From the NCBI GenBank assembly GCA_024362935.1, contig JANCRA010000004.1, positions 25,659,121-25,723,120 on the forward strand: a stretch of DNA of 64,000 nt. Reading direction: 5' to 3'. Each line of letters starts with the position of its first letter. The first letter of the stretch is position 1. Both the position numbers and the translations under genes were made by a program. The notes under the pieces were generated by a model. That model was not told where the DNA came from. It saw only the letters and a program-made list of their open reading frames with translations, and searched no databases. The DNA is from Setophaga petechia. Lineage: Eukaryota; Chordata; Aves; Passeriformes; Parulidae. Below are positions 37,071 through 50,130 of the stretch, in pieces.

Positions 37071-38521
37071 CACCAAAAGTGAGGGTTCTTCTTCATAAAT
37101 TATTTATTACATTATGTTTTGAAAATCTTTCAAGATCTGTACATATTGCTTCTTGAAGAGTTTTGCACAAGAGTACACTTAAGGATGGTTCAGGCCACTT
37201 GATGACGGATATTCAGAAGACTTTTTATACAGTGCACCCATAGGCATGATACTCTTAGTACAATCTGTCTTGCTCTACTCTTCTCCACAGGTGTGTTATG
37301 CTTGTGCAAAACCCTTTGTGCTTGTTTCACTTACCTCAGGAATTCTGCTTCTTTCAGAAATTACTTGGAGCTTCTGACTACATGCACTTATTTATATGCA
37401 GCTTTCCCTATGGTGAGGGCTGAACTAGGACTGTTTTCTAAAAGCAAGCCTGATGTTATAGAAAGTTTAATATCTGGCACCAGCCAGAAACTTCCATTTT
37501 TGTGTTATTACCACATATTCTCTTCTTATATATTTAAATGAATAATCTTTCATTGGTGTTGGGTTGGCTTTGTATATTGCCAAAAAATACACCAGCTACT
37601 CTACAGAACAGGTGGCCTTCAGGAAAGAGTCACAGAATATCTGGGCCTCTTCAGGTTTGTTCTGCACTCTGAGTACTACTCTACTGAACTGGAATTTTTT
37701 TTTTTTGTCCACTGTCCCAGCTTCTGGCAAAGTTATTCAGTTCCATCAAGTATTTTAGATCAGCATGCCCTTTCAGCTCACCTTTCTTCCTCCCTCTCTG
37801 TCAGATTTGCTTTGATAAGTGGTCCTGACAAAATTAATATTCAATTTTTCCATGTTTTAGCTTTGACTGACATAACCTTTTTCGTTTTCTTTTGGCTCTA
37901 ATTGTCCAATTGGTGCTTGATGAATACAACCAATCACAACTTTGGTCTATATCTGCTAACATGTAACTCACCACTTTTCTAAATTCTAATTTACACTATG
38001 AGTCAGACTTTAAGTTTGTAAGATTGGCGTTTGTTGGACCCAATTCTGATGGCTTTTTAGGATGGCTTATCAACTTAGAAATTGAAATCTGCATTTTCCA
38101 CCCTCTCCATAGGATGCCTATGTGGCATGAAAAATTGGATTAAATTTTCATGAATGCTAAGAACATTAATAATAGCATAGTATAACAATAAAATTTCTAA
38201 AAATACATTGTTCCAGTGCTTCAAAGCTTTAACAAATCATAAATTATAGGAATAACATAAAAAAACTCCAAACATAAATAATGCAATATGATGAAAGTGA
38301 TCACTAGCCTGTAATTATTCAGAATCTCTTGTGTGTTCAGAAGAGCCTCCAGAACAGGCAACCATTAGCAGCAGGAAATATAGAAAATATTCTTGTTTCC
38401 TTTTTGTAAGACATGCTTAATTAATGGTTGCTCTTAGTTTTAACTAAGAAAGGAAAACTTTCAAGACACAGAACAGCTGAAGACAATGTATATGTACAAG
38501 AGCTAATTCCCAGTTTTTATT

Positions 38522-39000
38522 TTCACCCTCTGCTCTGGTGAAACCCCACCTGGAACACTCCATCCAGCCTGCAGTCCCCAACACAGGAAGGACATGGACC
38601 TGTTGGAGAGAGTCCAGAGGAGGGACACCCAGATGATCAGAGGGATGGAGCACCTCCCTGTGAGGAAACGCTGAGAGAATTGGGGTGAGCCTGGAGAAAA
38701 GAAGGCTTTGGGGTGACATAATTGTAGCCTTCCAGCACCTGAAGGGAGCCTACAAGAAATATGGAGAGACTTTTTATGACAGCATGTGGTGACAGAACAA
38801 GAGGAAATGGATTTAAACTGAAAGAGAGTAGGCTTAGATTTGACATTTAGAAGAAATTCTTTACTGTGAGGGTAGTAAATCACTGGCACAGGTTTACCAA
38901 ACAAGCTGTGAATGCCCAAACCCTGAAAGTTTTCAAGCTGGATGGAGCTCTGAGCAACGTGGTCTAGTGGGACCTTTCCAGCCCAGGCCATTCTACGACA
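38522..39000 (+). mobile_element. CR1 LINE 3' fragment
   Basis: Covers the last part of the coding region and the 3' untranslated end. Landmarks are GAAACCCCACCTGGAACACT (38540-38559), GGAGAGAGTCCAGAGGAGGG (38604-38623), a run near 38841 (GACATTTAGAAGAAATTC) and the end GGCCATTCTACGACA at 38986-39000. It is 5' truncated and frames are broken. Antisense to FANCC. Confidence 0.9.
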
Positions 39001-39122
39001 AGTTTAACAAATTATCAGCACCCACCGTATGATACTGCCTTTTTATCAAAACACATGCAGGAACACCTGGGAAAGGCCACAACAGCATTGCATTAGGTGT
39101 AACACTGCATTAGGTGCAGCAG

Positions 39123-39246
39123 CAGCCAAGTCAGAGCCCTGTGCAGGCAGGGATGCGCGGGCGCTCAGGACAGGGATCGCCATCTCCCGGCTCCGAGCGG
39201 CGCCGGCTCTGGCAGCAGAGCGCGCCCGTGCTGCCGCACCAGGGAA
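39123..39246. other. CpG-rich patch in intron 4
   Basis: About 13 CpG in roughly 115 bp, including GCGCGGGCGCTC and CGAGCGGCGCCGG. It begins about 120 bp after a CR1 3' end. I do not recognise it as a known element. The 76-codon frame here is a composition effect. Confidence 0.5.
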
Positions 39247-40402
39247 TGCTGGCTCCTAACCAGAGGCCACACGCAGAAGAATGAGCAGTTTGTTGCTCCC
39301 CTTATCACAGGGAAAGTCTCATACCCACAGGAAATAATCTCATGAAAGCAGCAGTAATTTAAAAAGAGGTTACAGAATTAATTAAAACATGGGAGCAGCA
39401 AACCAAGAAATACGATGAGAGACACGCTACAGATATTCAGAATAGATTGGTCAGTTTGTCCTTAAATAATACAAATGAGCTACTAGGAAAGCATGCAATA
39501 GGATAAACAATGGAGTGGAAATACTGAAAAACCTGTGCTGTTCAGAATACTACTTGTAAATTTACAGCAGTGAGAGAAAGGAGGAAGTGAGAGAAAAGGA
39601 ATAGCTCTTTCCTTTTACTCAAGCTATTTGCAACATGAGTTTTTCATTGGAAGTACCTCAGAACTAAGGTTTGAAGTGTTCACATGTAAACTGTTCATAT
39701 ATACACTTTAATATAACACATCCTTGGATAGAAAGCCCTAAGCGCTAAAACCCCAAATTTCAATAAGCAGTCACTATCAGAAAAAGTGAAAACACAGGTA
39801 GAATTCTTCTACATCTGTGGAAAAATTATGGGCAGAAAAATTAAAAACTCAGCTCAACTGAATGCACTGTGAATACAGAAAAGATAATGAAATTAATTTT
39901 CTTATTAGTGAGGACCCTGAACTGTTGCCAAAATGTCAGGAATCTTAACACACAATTCTCTTTACTGCAACCAACATTAGAAACTAAGAGTCAAAACAAT
40001 GCCACATAATAAGGGCAGCAGGGAAGTTGGCTTCTAAATTTGAGACTACTGTTAAAATAGACGTTCAGTTTTCTTTGGAAGTGTATTTATTAGAATGCTG
40101 TGAAACAGAAAACTGCATACATATTAATAGAAAATTAGTATATGTGTACCTGTATGTAATAGGAAGAATGCCATCTACTGGTATATAAAAATATACACGA
40201 CAGTTTCTAAGTTAGCAAACAGCTATCATAATAGGCAACAATGTCGTCATTACTATGTTCTACAAACAACAGCGTCCAGTTTTGAACTTTGCCTCACATA
40301 TTCAGCATACTGTATTTTAGCAAATACATGTCAGCCATGTATCCTACAACATAAGCTTCTACCCAGAAAACAGACAAAGAAGCAAATACAACTGTCTTAT
40401 TT

Positions 40403-40420
40403 TAAGGTCTTAAGACCTTA
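40403..40420. repeat. Perfect 18-bp palindrome
   Basis: TAAGGTCTTAAGACCTTA equals its own reverse complement. Confidence 0.9.
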
Positions 40421-43117
40421 CTGCAGCCTACCAGTATTCAAAGGGGGCTTATAAGAAAGATGGGGATAGATATGGCCATGCATAACATACAGATTTGGAA
40501 AAGAAAAGCCGTATTGGAAATAAATTCCAGAGACATAAACAATTCATAACCATAGCTCATAAACTAAGAGCACAGAAGAAGGTGTGGCCAAGTTAATAAA
40601 AAGAAAACCTGCTTCAAAAAAGCTTTCACTTGCAGCAATGTGATTTCAAGAGTAATGTGCAGTGAAAGGAAGCTGTTCTAGCCACATCACAGAGAAGTCC
40701 ATCCTAAAACCATACGTACTTCACAGCTCCAAAAATCTCTGCTCAGAGAAGGCCAGCTGGAGAAGCTAAATAACTTTCCTAGAGACTGGATTCACCAGGT
40801 CATGATCGTTTTTATTAGTGAGACATCTGTGGCAACATGTATCTTGGCTTCCTGTGCTGTGGTTGGCTTTACCAAAGACCTGTGTAACCTGGATTCCAAC
40901 ACTAAGGCCCAGAGTCATAAATAAAACAAAAAATATCTACCATTTTAAGTAGCATCTAATCCTAAAAACAGTCTACATCGCACACTTTATTTAAATGTCA
41001 CTAAATTTCTTTTCACATTTCATTCTTTTAAAGAACTTACCGACCTGCACACTGTTAGTTTCAGAAATGTAGTAATAATACATTTCAAGTGGGTAGCTAC
41101 CCTTCTTGCCATTAAAAACAACACAGCTTCTCTATGAAAATGGCAGGAAAGTTAAAAAGTAAGCCAGCATTAAATACATTCAACATTAAATACATTTTTG
41201 CAACTTTGAAAATGCAATTTAGTAGCTAAAAACAAAAGTCTTGAGATCAGCCCTGCTATCAGTGATCTTAGCTAAAGATGCACTGAATGGCCCCAGCACC
41301 CCCCAGGAACTCACGCCTGCCACCAACAAAAAAAGCAAGGTGTAACGTCACAGTTAATGTACATAGCTATTAAAGCAAGAGGAAGAAGAGATTCAACACT
41401 AACTTGACCAAATAATGTAATTTTCTAATCAGATACAACTTGGCATTTTGTTTGTTTTTTAAAATATAAATCATTATCATAGATGGCAAAAGAAAACCCT
41501 CAAGAGTAGCAAAAGATTTACTTTAGGTTCTTCTGTAAAAACAAGCATGATAGTCCTTATTGTACCACCATTGCTGGTGACTGGAATGACAGTGATGATC
41601 AGGAAAGGGAAATAAAACCACTTTCTTCAAAAAGTTTCGTGATGACACCCACTGGGCAGTAAAAAACTGAGAAGAAATTCTACTAACTCTAGAAAACAAT
41701 TTAATAATACCCTTTCTTTTAATCCCAACTGCTGTATTCTCATATGATGCTGCATTCACCTTAGACAACCAGGTAAGTGCTGAATGGTGAAAACAGCGAG
41801 TAAGATACGTTTGTGTTTTGAATTGCTCCATGCCCTCTTTCCCTGACCTTTAGGTTAACTCTTGACCCATCAAGTCACAATGGCTATTACAGGTGATTGA
41901 AACACACAGAGTAAGTGGAAAAATTTCTGCATATTACAGGGCAGTTTGAATCAAATACTTGACATGTTAGTTTCAATACAAGACAAAAGCAGCAGCCCCA
42001 TCTCCAACTGTTCGTTCTTGCTTACCTGATTCTTTTTCCTATATCAGTTACATGAATCAGATGAGTCAGACTTTTAAAACAATTGGAGTTTTTTTTTTCT
42101 GTCTGTAGTAGACTGTCTGGGTACAACTCTCCCTCACCACTGAACATCACTAATGCACATGTTATTAACATGCATCATTAATGCATATGTATATACTATG
42201 CTACTAAAAAGCAAAATGGACAAATTTTGCTCTGTTTAGCAACTAACTGCATAGTACTGTGCCTCTCCTATTTCATTACAAAGAATACAAGGAATCAGCA
42301 AGACTACATTTGAAAAGGCAGAGGGTTTTTTTGTGTCATTTTACTTCGGTATTCAAGCATTGCCACACTTTGAATTAAAAGTGTACTAACCTCAGTAAAA
42401 GCTCCTGCAAAATATTAAAGACAGGAAAAAAATAAGGGTGATTTTACTCAGCATTAAATTGTTCAAATTTTCATGGTAAGTGGTACAGCCCACTGAACAG
42501 GTATATACAGGCACCCAAGACCACCTAAAAGACTGTGAGAACATATTTCTAAGACTACTGCTTTTATATCAACAATAGCTGTTTACTAACAACAAAAATG
42601 TGCATTGTCACCATCATCAATTATTTTATAATAATTTGTACATCCTAGCATTACATGCATACCTAGATAATATGACACACAAAATAAACTAGTAAGCAAG
42701 AAATTATCTACCTACAGAAATCGAGTAGTATCTTCAGCTTTAGCAGTGCTGTACATAAATATTGATTAGGCTGCTACATTCTCACAAGTTGTGAGGACTA
42801 AAAGACTTTTTAAAATTCCCTTTATATTTTCTACCACATTTTTACATGGAGCCATGGAAAAACGAAGGACACAACAGAACTGCACCCTCAAATTAGTCAG
42901 CCATGTAGAACATTAAGCATCAATATGTTGCAAGCTATTTACATGCTGATGGGCTCTGTTAATTCAGTGTGGAAATATGAAAAATATGAACAGATGTGCC
43001 ATGCAAAACTCTAATTTTGGGACTAAAGTTAGATATTCATTATTCATTAAGTCACTAAATATAAATCCACACACAAGCACTGCCTCTTCCCTCTCTGACT
43101 GTCTTTGAAAAAAGTTC

Positions 43118-43123
43118 AGACCC
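43118..43123. repeat. Target-site duplication AGACCC, left
   Basis: Six bases directly preceding the LTR start, repeated at 43883-43888. Confidence 0.85.
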
Positions 43124-43538
43124 TGTTGCGGCGTGTTCTTTTTGTTATTTAAATGGTTGTTATAAGTTGTAATTTGGTTTGGATAATGGTATGTTCTACC
43201 CCCCCCCCCCCCCTTTTTGTTGTGTATGGTTTGTCCCCGGCCGGCCCCTCCCCTGGTGGAGCGAGCTGCTCCTGTCAATCTCCCTCTCTCTCCCCAGACA
43301 GCCAATCTGGCTACAGGTTGTTCTATCTGTCAAGTTTGATCTTTCCTCCCCGTGTCTGTCAGTCTCCTCTCCAGCCCAGCCCGGCTTCTAGAAGATTCTT
43401 CTCTTCTCGAGCCGAGATTGGCCCCCTGGTCTTGGTCACACCCTTCTCCCACCTCCCATTAACTGTAATTGGTCCCATGCTCTGCCCTTCTTTTTCCCTA
43501 CCCAATTATTGTTCATCCTCCTTGCTCCTCCTTTGTTG

Positions 43539-43546
43539 TATTTAAG
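43539..43546 (+). promoter_or_regulatory. LTR TATA-like box
   Basis: TATTTAAG, 72 nt before the AATAAA-containing stretch begins and preceded by CCAATTATT at 43502. The spacing suits a U3/R promoter. It would transcribe away from exon 5 and toward exon 4 on the opposite strand. Confidence 0.6.
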
Positions 43547-43617
43547 CTAAGTTCACCCAGCTTTCCCTTGGCAAACCTTCTCAGCCCTTCCCCAGTTCAC
43601 CCCTCCCCTGCTCGAGG

Positions 43618-43623
43618 AATAAA
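43618..43623 (+). terminator. LTR polyadenylation signal
   Basis: AATAAA in the R region of the solo LTR, plus strand only, so it does not threaten the FANCC transcript. Confidence 0.65.
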
Positions 43624-43882
43624 ATCCACTCGACGCTGCTGAGATTGTTTGCTGCTTCCTTTCCACACCCTGCCGACGTCGCTGGCGGCCTTACTCCCCT
43701 CATCCGAGGGTCAGGGTGCGCAGCCTGCCACCACAGCCGTGGGAGGGTGCACCCTAGGCAGAGAGATAGCCGGACCAGTCTCCCTGCTGGAGCCGCTGTC
43801 CGCTGCCGCATCTCTCTGCCCCCCTGGACTGCTGGACTGTGCTGCCCATTACCGGCCGGGATTTAGGGCAGGAACCCCAGCA

Positions 43883-43888
43883 AGACCC
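43883..43888. repeat. Target-site duplication AGACCC, right
   Basis: Exact copy of 43118-43123, immediately after the terminal CA of the LTR. Confidence 0.85.
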
Positions 43889-44344
43889 AATTAAATTCTT
43901 CATAGGCAGGAGATTAAACAAAACCAAAAATGAATAAAAATTACAGAACAAAGCAGAATAAGTTGCTTTCTAAACAAACCATGACATTTTTCCAGGTTAT
44001 GTATTTTATCCTAATTGAAAACTTCTTTATTTTCAATAGCAACACTTGCTTCCCTTCTGATTTGAGGCTGCCGCTCCTTATTCAAGGATACTAGACCTGG
44101 TGAATCTAGGAAGAGCATCAAAACTATCAAACGTAAAATACCTCATCCTTTTAAGATTTAAAATGAGACTAACACTGACTGTGTTATAATTAGAATCATA
44201 TATTCTTCAACACAATATGTATGCAAATTGAGTTTGGAGCAGTTTCTTAAATGACAGAATGACAGTGTATCTATGCTGTAGATGCAGAACCTTTAAATCA
44301 TCAATTTAATTCAAAGCAGTCTAGGGAAGGATTCATTCACTTAC

Positions 44345-44439
44345 CCGTATCCAGCTGTTGGCCTTCAGTTCCACAGCATTCTGTGGTTCACTGCTGTACA
44401 GACAGCATAAGCACCACATCAGAGTCTTCTGGCTTTCAT
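44345..44439 (-). CDS. FANCC: FANCC exon 4
   Basis: This exon is 95 nt, identical in length to human exon 4. It encodes [14 protein letters not shown] followed by [17 protein letters not shown]. Human has DESQKILIWCLCCL and KEPQN...NSWIQ. The cysteine-rich WCLCCL block is fully conserved and is the most diagnostic stretch in the window. The acceptor is CCCTGCAG and the donor CGG|GTAAGT. The exon restores phase 0. It is isolated, with 24 kb of intron on its 3' side and 5.7 kb on its 5' side. An endogenous LTR begins about 460 bp into the downstream intron. Confidence 0.97.
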
Positions 44440-46239
44440 CTGCAGGGAAAAAAGCAAATAAAGGTACACTTAGAGGGAAAATAAAAACCCAAACAAAACA
44501 CAGACAGAATTACACACAACAATCCCTATTCATCCAGAAAATTGAGGCCCTAAATATCAGCCTCAACTCATGCTACTTCTATTCTACCAGATTCATACCA
44601 CACACTTAACTTTAATCACTATATACTTCTTGTGTAATCATTTCCTTCAACAGCAGTTTAAAAGGTACCTAAGTGTTCAGAATCTATACAACAGTTAGAT
44701 GATCTTAAGAAATTTGCAGGACCTAGTAATTCACTCACACAAATAATACCTGAAGCTACCTTCAAGGAACTTTCAACACAGTAAATAATATCATTAACAA
44801 CAGACAATAGTCTAGAGTAGTAAAATAGTTTATTACATTGTGTCTAAAGCTTGCACAACTCAAGTATGTCCAATTACAAAAAACTAAAGTTTGTGAAGTA
44901 TGAAATCATTCATAGCTAGAATATAAATTACCAAGTTCTCTGTAAAAATAGAGAAAGTCTCCATGCCTAAGGAATATGACATTTCTGCAGACAGCAGAAT
45001 AGCTAAATGATAATGCAAAAAAATCCCATTCCGATTTTCTGTTAAGGATCAGATTGGGTTTTACTTAATTCTAACACACTGTTTGAAATTAGCTCTCTTC
45101 TTTAAGAATCTACTACAAAATGAGCACAACTCTCACTGCTCAGATGAACTGATACTATGGAGGAGCTGATTATCTGAAGTAAGCAGCTGAAGAGACATTT
45201 AATTCATGATTATTTGCAACAACTTTGTTTTCAATAGGCTTTGGTGGCTTTTTCCCTAATGTTCTTTGGCACATGCTAAGATGTTCTATAGTGAATTTAA
45301 TGCCAGAACAAAACTGTGTGATTGAAATGAAAATTCTGAAACCCAGATGTAGTTCAGATATAATGTTCACTTAGTAAGCAATAAGCTTCTTGTTAAAAAT
45401 AATACAAATAAGTGATACTAGACATTATGTTATGAGACAATTTGATTATCAAGCTGAACAAGTAAATTCTTTTGTCTTCTTTGTATTTGTTATCCAGGAT
45501 GCAATAAACAGTATTATTTAGAAGTGTTTTGTTGAGAAAGCCAGAGGAAAAAATAAAAGGTCCATTAAGTAATGCCTGTATTTTCACCAGGTGACCAAAG
45601 ATGTTAACACTGATTTAAACCAGTATTCCTCAATAAATGTCCAACAAACCTGGAGGCCATTACTGACCTCCCACTGACTAACATCTCTGCAACAGAAATG
45701 GTTTCCCAAGCATACACTTTTAACCCACCACAGTTCAGGGTACTCTGTCTTTGTGTGTTTGGGGACTTGTTTTAATATGGATTTTTATAAGGCTAATAAT
45801 TTCCTATGTTTTGTAATTCTGCAGTTAAAGGATGCATCTTGCATACTGCTCTGCAGAAGTTCTTAAATCCTGATTATATCCAACTGGCATTCAGACATCA
45901 GCACCAACAGACAACTATCTTCTTCAAAAGCACCTTTCATCTAAACTCTACTATGACATTATCTGTGAGGAAAAAATAATGAGTGGTTTATTTATTAAAT
46001 GACTAAATCACAGCAAATTCCTTCTTGGAAAATAAAGATTTTAAACATTATTAATTACTAATACTAAATATTGCCTGATTGTGAAGTCTGGCTTTTGACA
46101 TACCCTTCAATTATATAAATTACACGGAAAAAGGGAAGAAAACATCAACTCCAAACCGCTTATCTCAAACAACATATACATAGTTCAAGTATTTCTTCTT
46201 TTGACTCATACAGTTTATAGTGTATGTCTACAATACGTC

Positions 46240-46274
46240 AATAAATAATAAATAATAAATAAACAATAAATAAT
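46240..46274. repeat. (ATAA)n-type simple repeat
   Basis: Alternating ATAA/AAT units such as AATAAATAATAAATAATAAA. Confidence 0.9.
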
Positions 46275-47800
46275 TTTATTTAAATTTTGGTTTTCTTTTA
46301 ACTTAAAAAATTAAGAAAATACATGAAGAAAATACATGTAACTGCTTGAATAGATTTCTGGATGAGAAGATTTTTTGTTACACGTGATGACTTGCTGCAT
46401 ACTATAAAATATTTTGCATGTATTGCTCAATATGCAAAATGCAAATCAGTATGATGAAAGCTAAAATGATGAAAATAAAGCCTAGATAAATTGAGCTGGC
46501 ACACTTTGCTAGCATAATAAGTTTACACAGATTAACACAGATAGATTCAAACTTCATCCCCAGTGAAATCAACCTATGCTGGCCTCATAGATAAGTCAAA
46601 AGTTTCCAAAAAATAAGGAACTCATACAACTTCAGATTTTCCTAGTTCAAAAAATTACTTTTTGACCAAAACTGAGGTAGCCTCCCATAGATCAGTGAAA
46701 AAAAGAAAAAGAGCCCATAGTCTTGCTGATATACCCCATGACACACTCTGAGGGAAACTCTTGCTTCACTGTTTTCACAGCTGCTCTGGAACAGGGGATG
46801 AAAGATGGGAAGATTAGTCCAGATCTTAAAATAATTACAGCTGCTGCAAAATATAATCCTATCAAAAGAGCAAACACAGAGCCATCGAAAACCTAGTGGT
46901 GGATTTTTTCCTCCCAGTTTTCTAGCAACTGTGATCTCAATGGAAAACCTATCATCATGATGAACACTGAAAAGCATTATCAGGACACAAACAAAGGAAT
47001 TTAATCTTACTATGGCATGAAAGGTTGACTAATACCCAAACAGCCAATTAATACATTCACAGAAATAAAATTAAAAACCCAAAGGTGGATACTCCAGCTC
47101 AAAAAAGGTTATCTACCACCTATCTACAGGACTCCTTTAAGGAGGTTAATGTTCTATTCCAACAAAGAGAACAAAAAATTTCTGTAGGAAATTTTAGACA
47201 GCTTGCAAGTTGCTTTGGGGGAAAAAAATGACAAAAAGAAAAACAAAACACCAACCAAAAAAAGGGAAAAGAACCTCAAAGAAACAAACAAGCAAACCAA
47301 CAAAAGAACTGAAACACCTCCAACCAAACAACCAGTCAAAAGTCCAAACCTTTATGATAATTTTGTACTTCTTTCCCGCCAATCTCATAACGAAAAAAAA
47401 ACTATAAAAAACCACATAAAGAACAAAAAGGTATGTTTTTCTCATAACACAAGGTAGTCTCAACCACCCCAAGTACATTCAGTTTATAAATACCCTGTGG
47501 CCAGACAGAAGAAAGTAATCCCTTATCTTACAGCCAGAAATATTATTTTAAGAGTTTGTTGTAAAATTTTATTGAAACACATCACAAAATGTGGATTAGC
47601 TAAAACTGAACTTTCTGTTGAAATTAGTCCATTCTCAAGCTTGCCTGCTCACACACATTTACTGACATAGAGAGCCACCAAGAAACCTCCCAGCATTTAT
47701 AGTATTAGTTTGGGATTCGAGGCATTTGGGGTTAAAACTCAAACCAGAAGGGTTCTACTGAGAAGATAATAATACAGCCCACAAAAAAAACAAGTAAAAA

Positions 47801-47887
47801 CAAACAAACAAACAAACAAAAAAACCAAACAACCCCTCCCCCCCCAAAAAAAAACCCCAAAAAAGCCCCACCACACACACACACACA
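47801..47887. repeat. Simple-repeat cluster (CAAA)n, poly(C), (CA)n
   Basis: CAAA repeats at about 47801-47820, a C run near 47836-47845 and CA repeats at 47872-47887. Confidence 0.9.
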
Positions 47888-50130
47888 AAAACCCAAACAG
47901 AAAAAACACCACCACTGGAATTCCTAACCAAAACTGAATTCCTCCTGTATCCCTTGTGGTTCAGGACCACAAGTACAGTCATGAGATTTTCTTCAATCGT
48001 GCTTCCCTCACATTAGCATTCTAAATAAGGCTAACTTGGTCACCTCCTCCTCAGCAGTGTTTATGAGGAGATTATTTTCCCTCAGAGACTATGCTTCCTG
48101 CACTGAGTGGTCAGCCATGTCAGCCTCCAGCACCAACAGACGTTCATCTAAGGCGATAGGTATTGTGGTTTGGACATGGTGCAAAAGTATATTGTTTTTC
48201 CTGCTCCATTTTTGAGTATGAAAGACCGAATTGAACAAAATTAGTTCCTTCTTCTGTGAGGGTGGCCTGATCTCGACACATGCCTGAATGAGCTATTTAT
48301 CCAAATGAGAAATTATATGAAACCCACTTGAGAGTCAGCATCTGCTATAGCCAGCACTATCTTAAAGAATATCTTCAGAACCAGTGCCAAACAAAATGAA
48401 AAACTGCTGAATCTAAAATGCCACCAGTCCAAAGAGTGTTCAGGTGGCTCTAAGAAGAGGAAATGGTGGGAATGTATAAGCAGACATCTTCAGGTCTATT
48501 GATGTCAGAAAATCTTTAAGCATTAAAGTGAAGGAGTCCATTTTGAGCAAGTAAAGCTCTTTGGTTTGCTTGCCACTTGGAGACAAAAAAAACCCAAACT
48601 GTAATAAGACTTCATTGTCATGCAAACTTCAGAGGTGACCAAATGCAGAAGAAGTGCAAATTGCAGCTTCAGAAAATGCTGAAGGAACACAAAAAAGAGG
48701 AAACCAGGAATGTACTGCTGGGATTTTTGTGGAAAGGAGCCAAAAGCAGAGAGAGATGGCTTTCAACTCTGATGAGAAATATAGATGAAGCTACTTTCTA
48801 TAACACAATATACTGTCAGCTCAGAAAAACTTACCATCTGAAGACTTGCACACTGCAAACAAAAACTTAGAGGCAAAGCACGTAAACATTAATGGTTACC
48901 AACACACTCAAAATCTATGATTGGAAAGGAAACCTCTCCATAGTAAAATAGGATCTGTAAGTATGAAAAGGCTTTTCAAAAAGCACACATTTGTTGCTCT
49001 GCAAAAGTGGTCTGTCTAAACCTATGTTTCCTTCCCAAATTTTGCTTTCAAAGGTGAAATGCTGACATTACACACATCTACTATGTGTTTTACAGACAAG
49101 TTCATTTTGCCCGTGCTTGGAACTGTCTAGAAGACAAATGTAAAAACAGAAGATGTATGCTGTGCTTGACTTAAAAAGCCCTTCTAGCTGAAAAAATTTT
49201 TCCCTTTTCTCTATTTCCCCAAAAAGAAGCATAAAGCAGAAGAGACATAATGTTATTGAATTTTTATTTTCTTTCCCTTTTATTTGTAGTTGTAATAAGA
49301 GCAAAAGACTGACAAACAGTTATTTTAAGGGGCTCACAGGGAAGCTCAGAATCAGTTTTCTACTTAAATGAGATCCCAAGTAATTTATCAAAAATTTAAC
49401 ATCTCAGTTCCTGAAAAATGCATCAGAACTGTTGATGACATAGCACAAGGAGCACCTCCTCCCTCCAAACAGTTTTCCTGTGCCAAATTTATTTTCTCTT
49501 CTATATTCTCATCCACACACATATTCACCACCAGTAAGAGCATTTTGTTTATGCCTTTTTCCTCTGTTACTACTTTACTGTTTTAATTTAGATTCTATGT
49601 GCATTGTCACTAGTTAAGGACAGAGCGACAGGGAAAATACATCCTAAGGATTCAGCAAAAACAAAGACAACCATAACACAGACTAATTACAAAACACACA
49701 TATCAGATAAGTCATTTCTTCTGTCTTAGCAAACATGTATATCCTGATACACATGGAAGGAAACTTCCATTTTAAGAATTTGAAGCACTAGATTTTGTAC
49801 ATTTTGAGACTCCAGCAAAATGTAATCAATACAACAAAAAATGAGAATGGAAATCATGATGCACATAAACACTCAGTGGGTTTAAAACTTACTGGTCCCA
49901 AGCCAAGATTCCATGAAATTAATTAGATCCAAAAGTGAATTTAACATTTCTGAATCCCATATATTTTAAACACCATGGATAGGCTTTTCATTTCAGAAGT
50001 TTACTTCAGTAAAAAAGAATGCTGTGTTTTTATGGAAAAAAAATCATAGTATATAGCAACTCATATTTTCCTAATTTCTACAAAATAAAGTTTATGGAAC
50101 TGCTGCAGAAATATCTTAACACATTCTTAC

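Larger units (their letters stand above)
43124..43882 (+). mobile_element. Solo LTR of an endogenous retrovirus, complete (759 bp)
   Basis: The element starts TGTTGCGG, ends CCCCAGCA, and is flanked on both sides by the 6-bp duplication AGACCC (43118-43123 and 43883-43888). It contains a TATA-like TATTTAAG at 43539, an AATAAA at 43618, and a C-rich, CpG-rich body with a run of 15 C (43199-43213). No internal viral sequence remains, so two LTRs have recombined to one. A 6-bp duplication is typical of class II (ERVK/alpha-beta type) elements. It is antisense to FANCC in intron 4 and ends about 460 bp from exon 4. No viral protein is encoded. Confidence 0.9.
20162..44344 (-). other. FANCC intron 4 (24 kb)
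   Basis: The largest intron in the window and the main landing ground for mobile elements. It holds four CR1 pieces, one rearranged ERV remnant, one solo LTR, a 163-bp tandem duplication, long A tracts, three strong palindromes and two GC-rich patches, all listed separately. Stretches between them (for example 20170-23040, 25830-27770, 29345-32660, 39260-43117) are AT-rich and I recognise nothing in them apart from the A tract at 21300-21317 and the palindromes listed. Confidence 0.85.
44440..50130 (-). other. FANCC intron 3
   Basis: AT-rich with simple repeats (46240-46274, 47801-47887) and an A-rich low-complexity tract near 47217-47340. No recognised interspersed element. Open frames here come from T-rich or A-rich sequence. 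Confidence 0.8.

Noticed and set aside
37900..37980. CCAAT-containing stretch as another LTR
   Set aside because: Contains two CCAAT-like words but no poly(A) signal, terminal TG/CA or target duplication in sensible places.
38503..38991. 162-codon minus-strand open frame
   Set aside because: It is the antisense strand of a CR1 3' fragment.
43153..43894. Open frames on both strands, up to 130 codons
   Set aside because: They lie in a C-rich solo LTR, which does not encode protein.
46642..46977. 111-codon minus-strand open frame in intron 3
   Set aside because: Considered as a FANCC exon, but exon 3 and exon 4 join in correct phase without it, and no acceptor/donor pair fits.
47154..47478. 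Hydrophobic minus-strand frames that look like membrane proteins
   Set aside because: They are translations of T-rich low-complexity sequence, giving Phe/Leu/Val runs.
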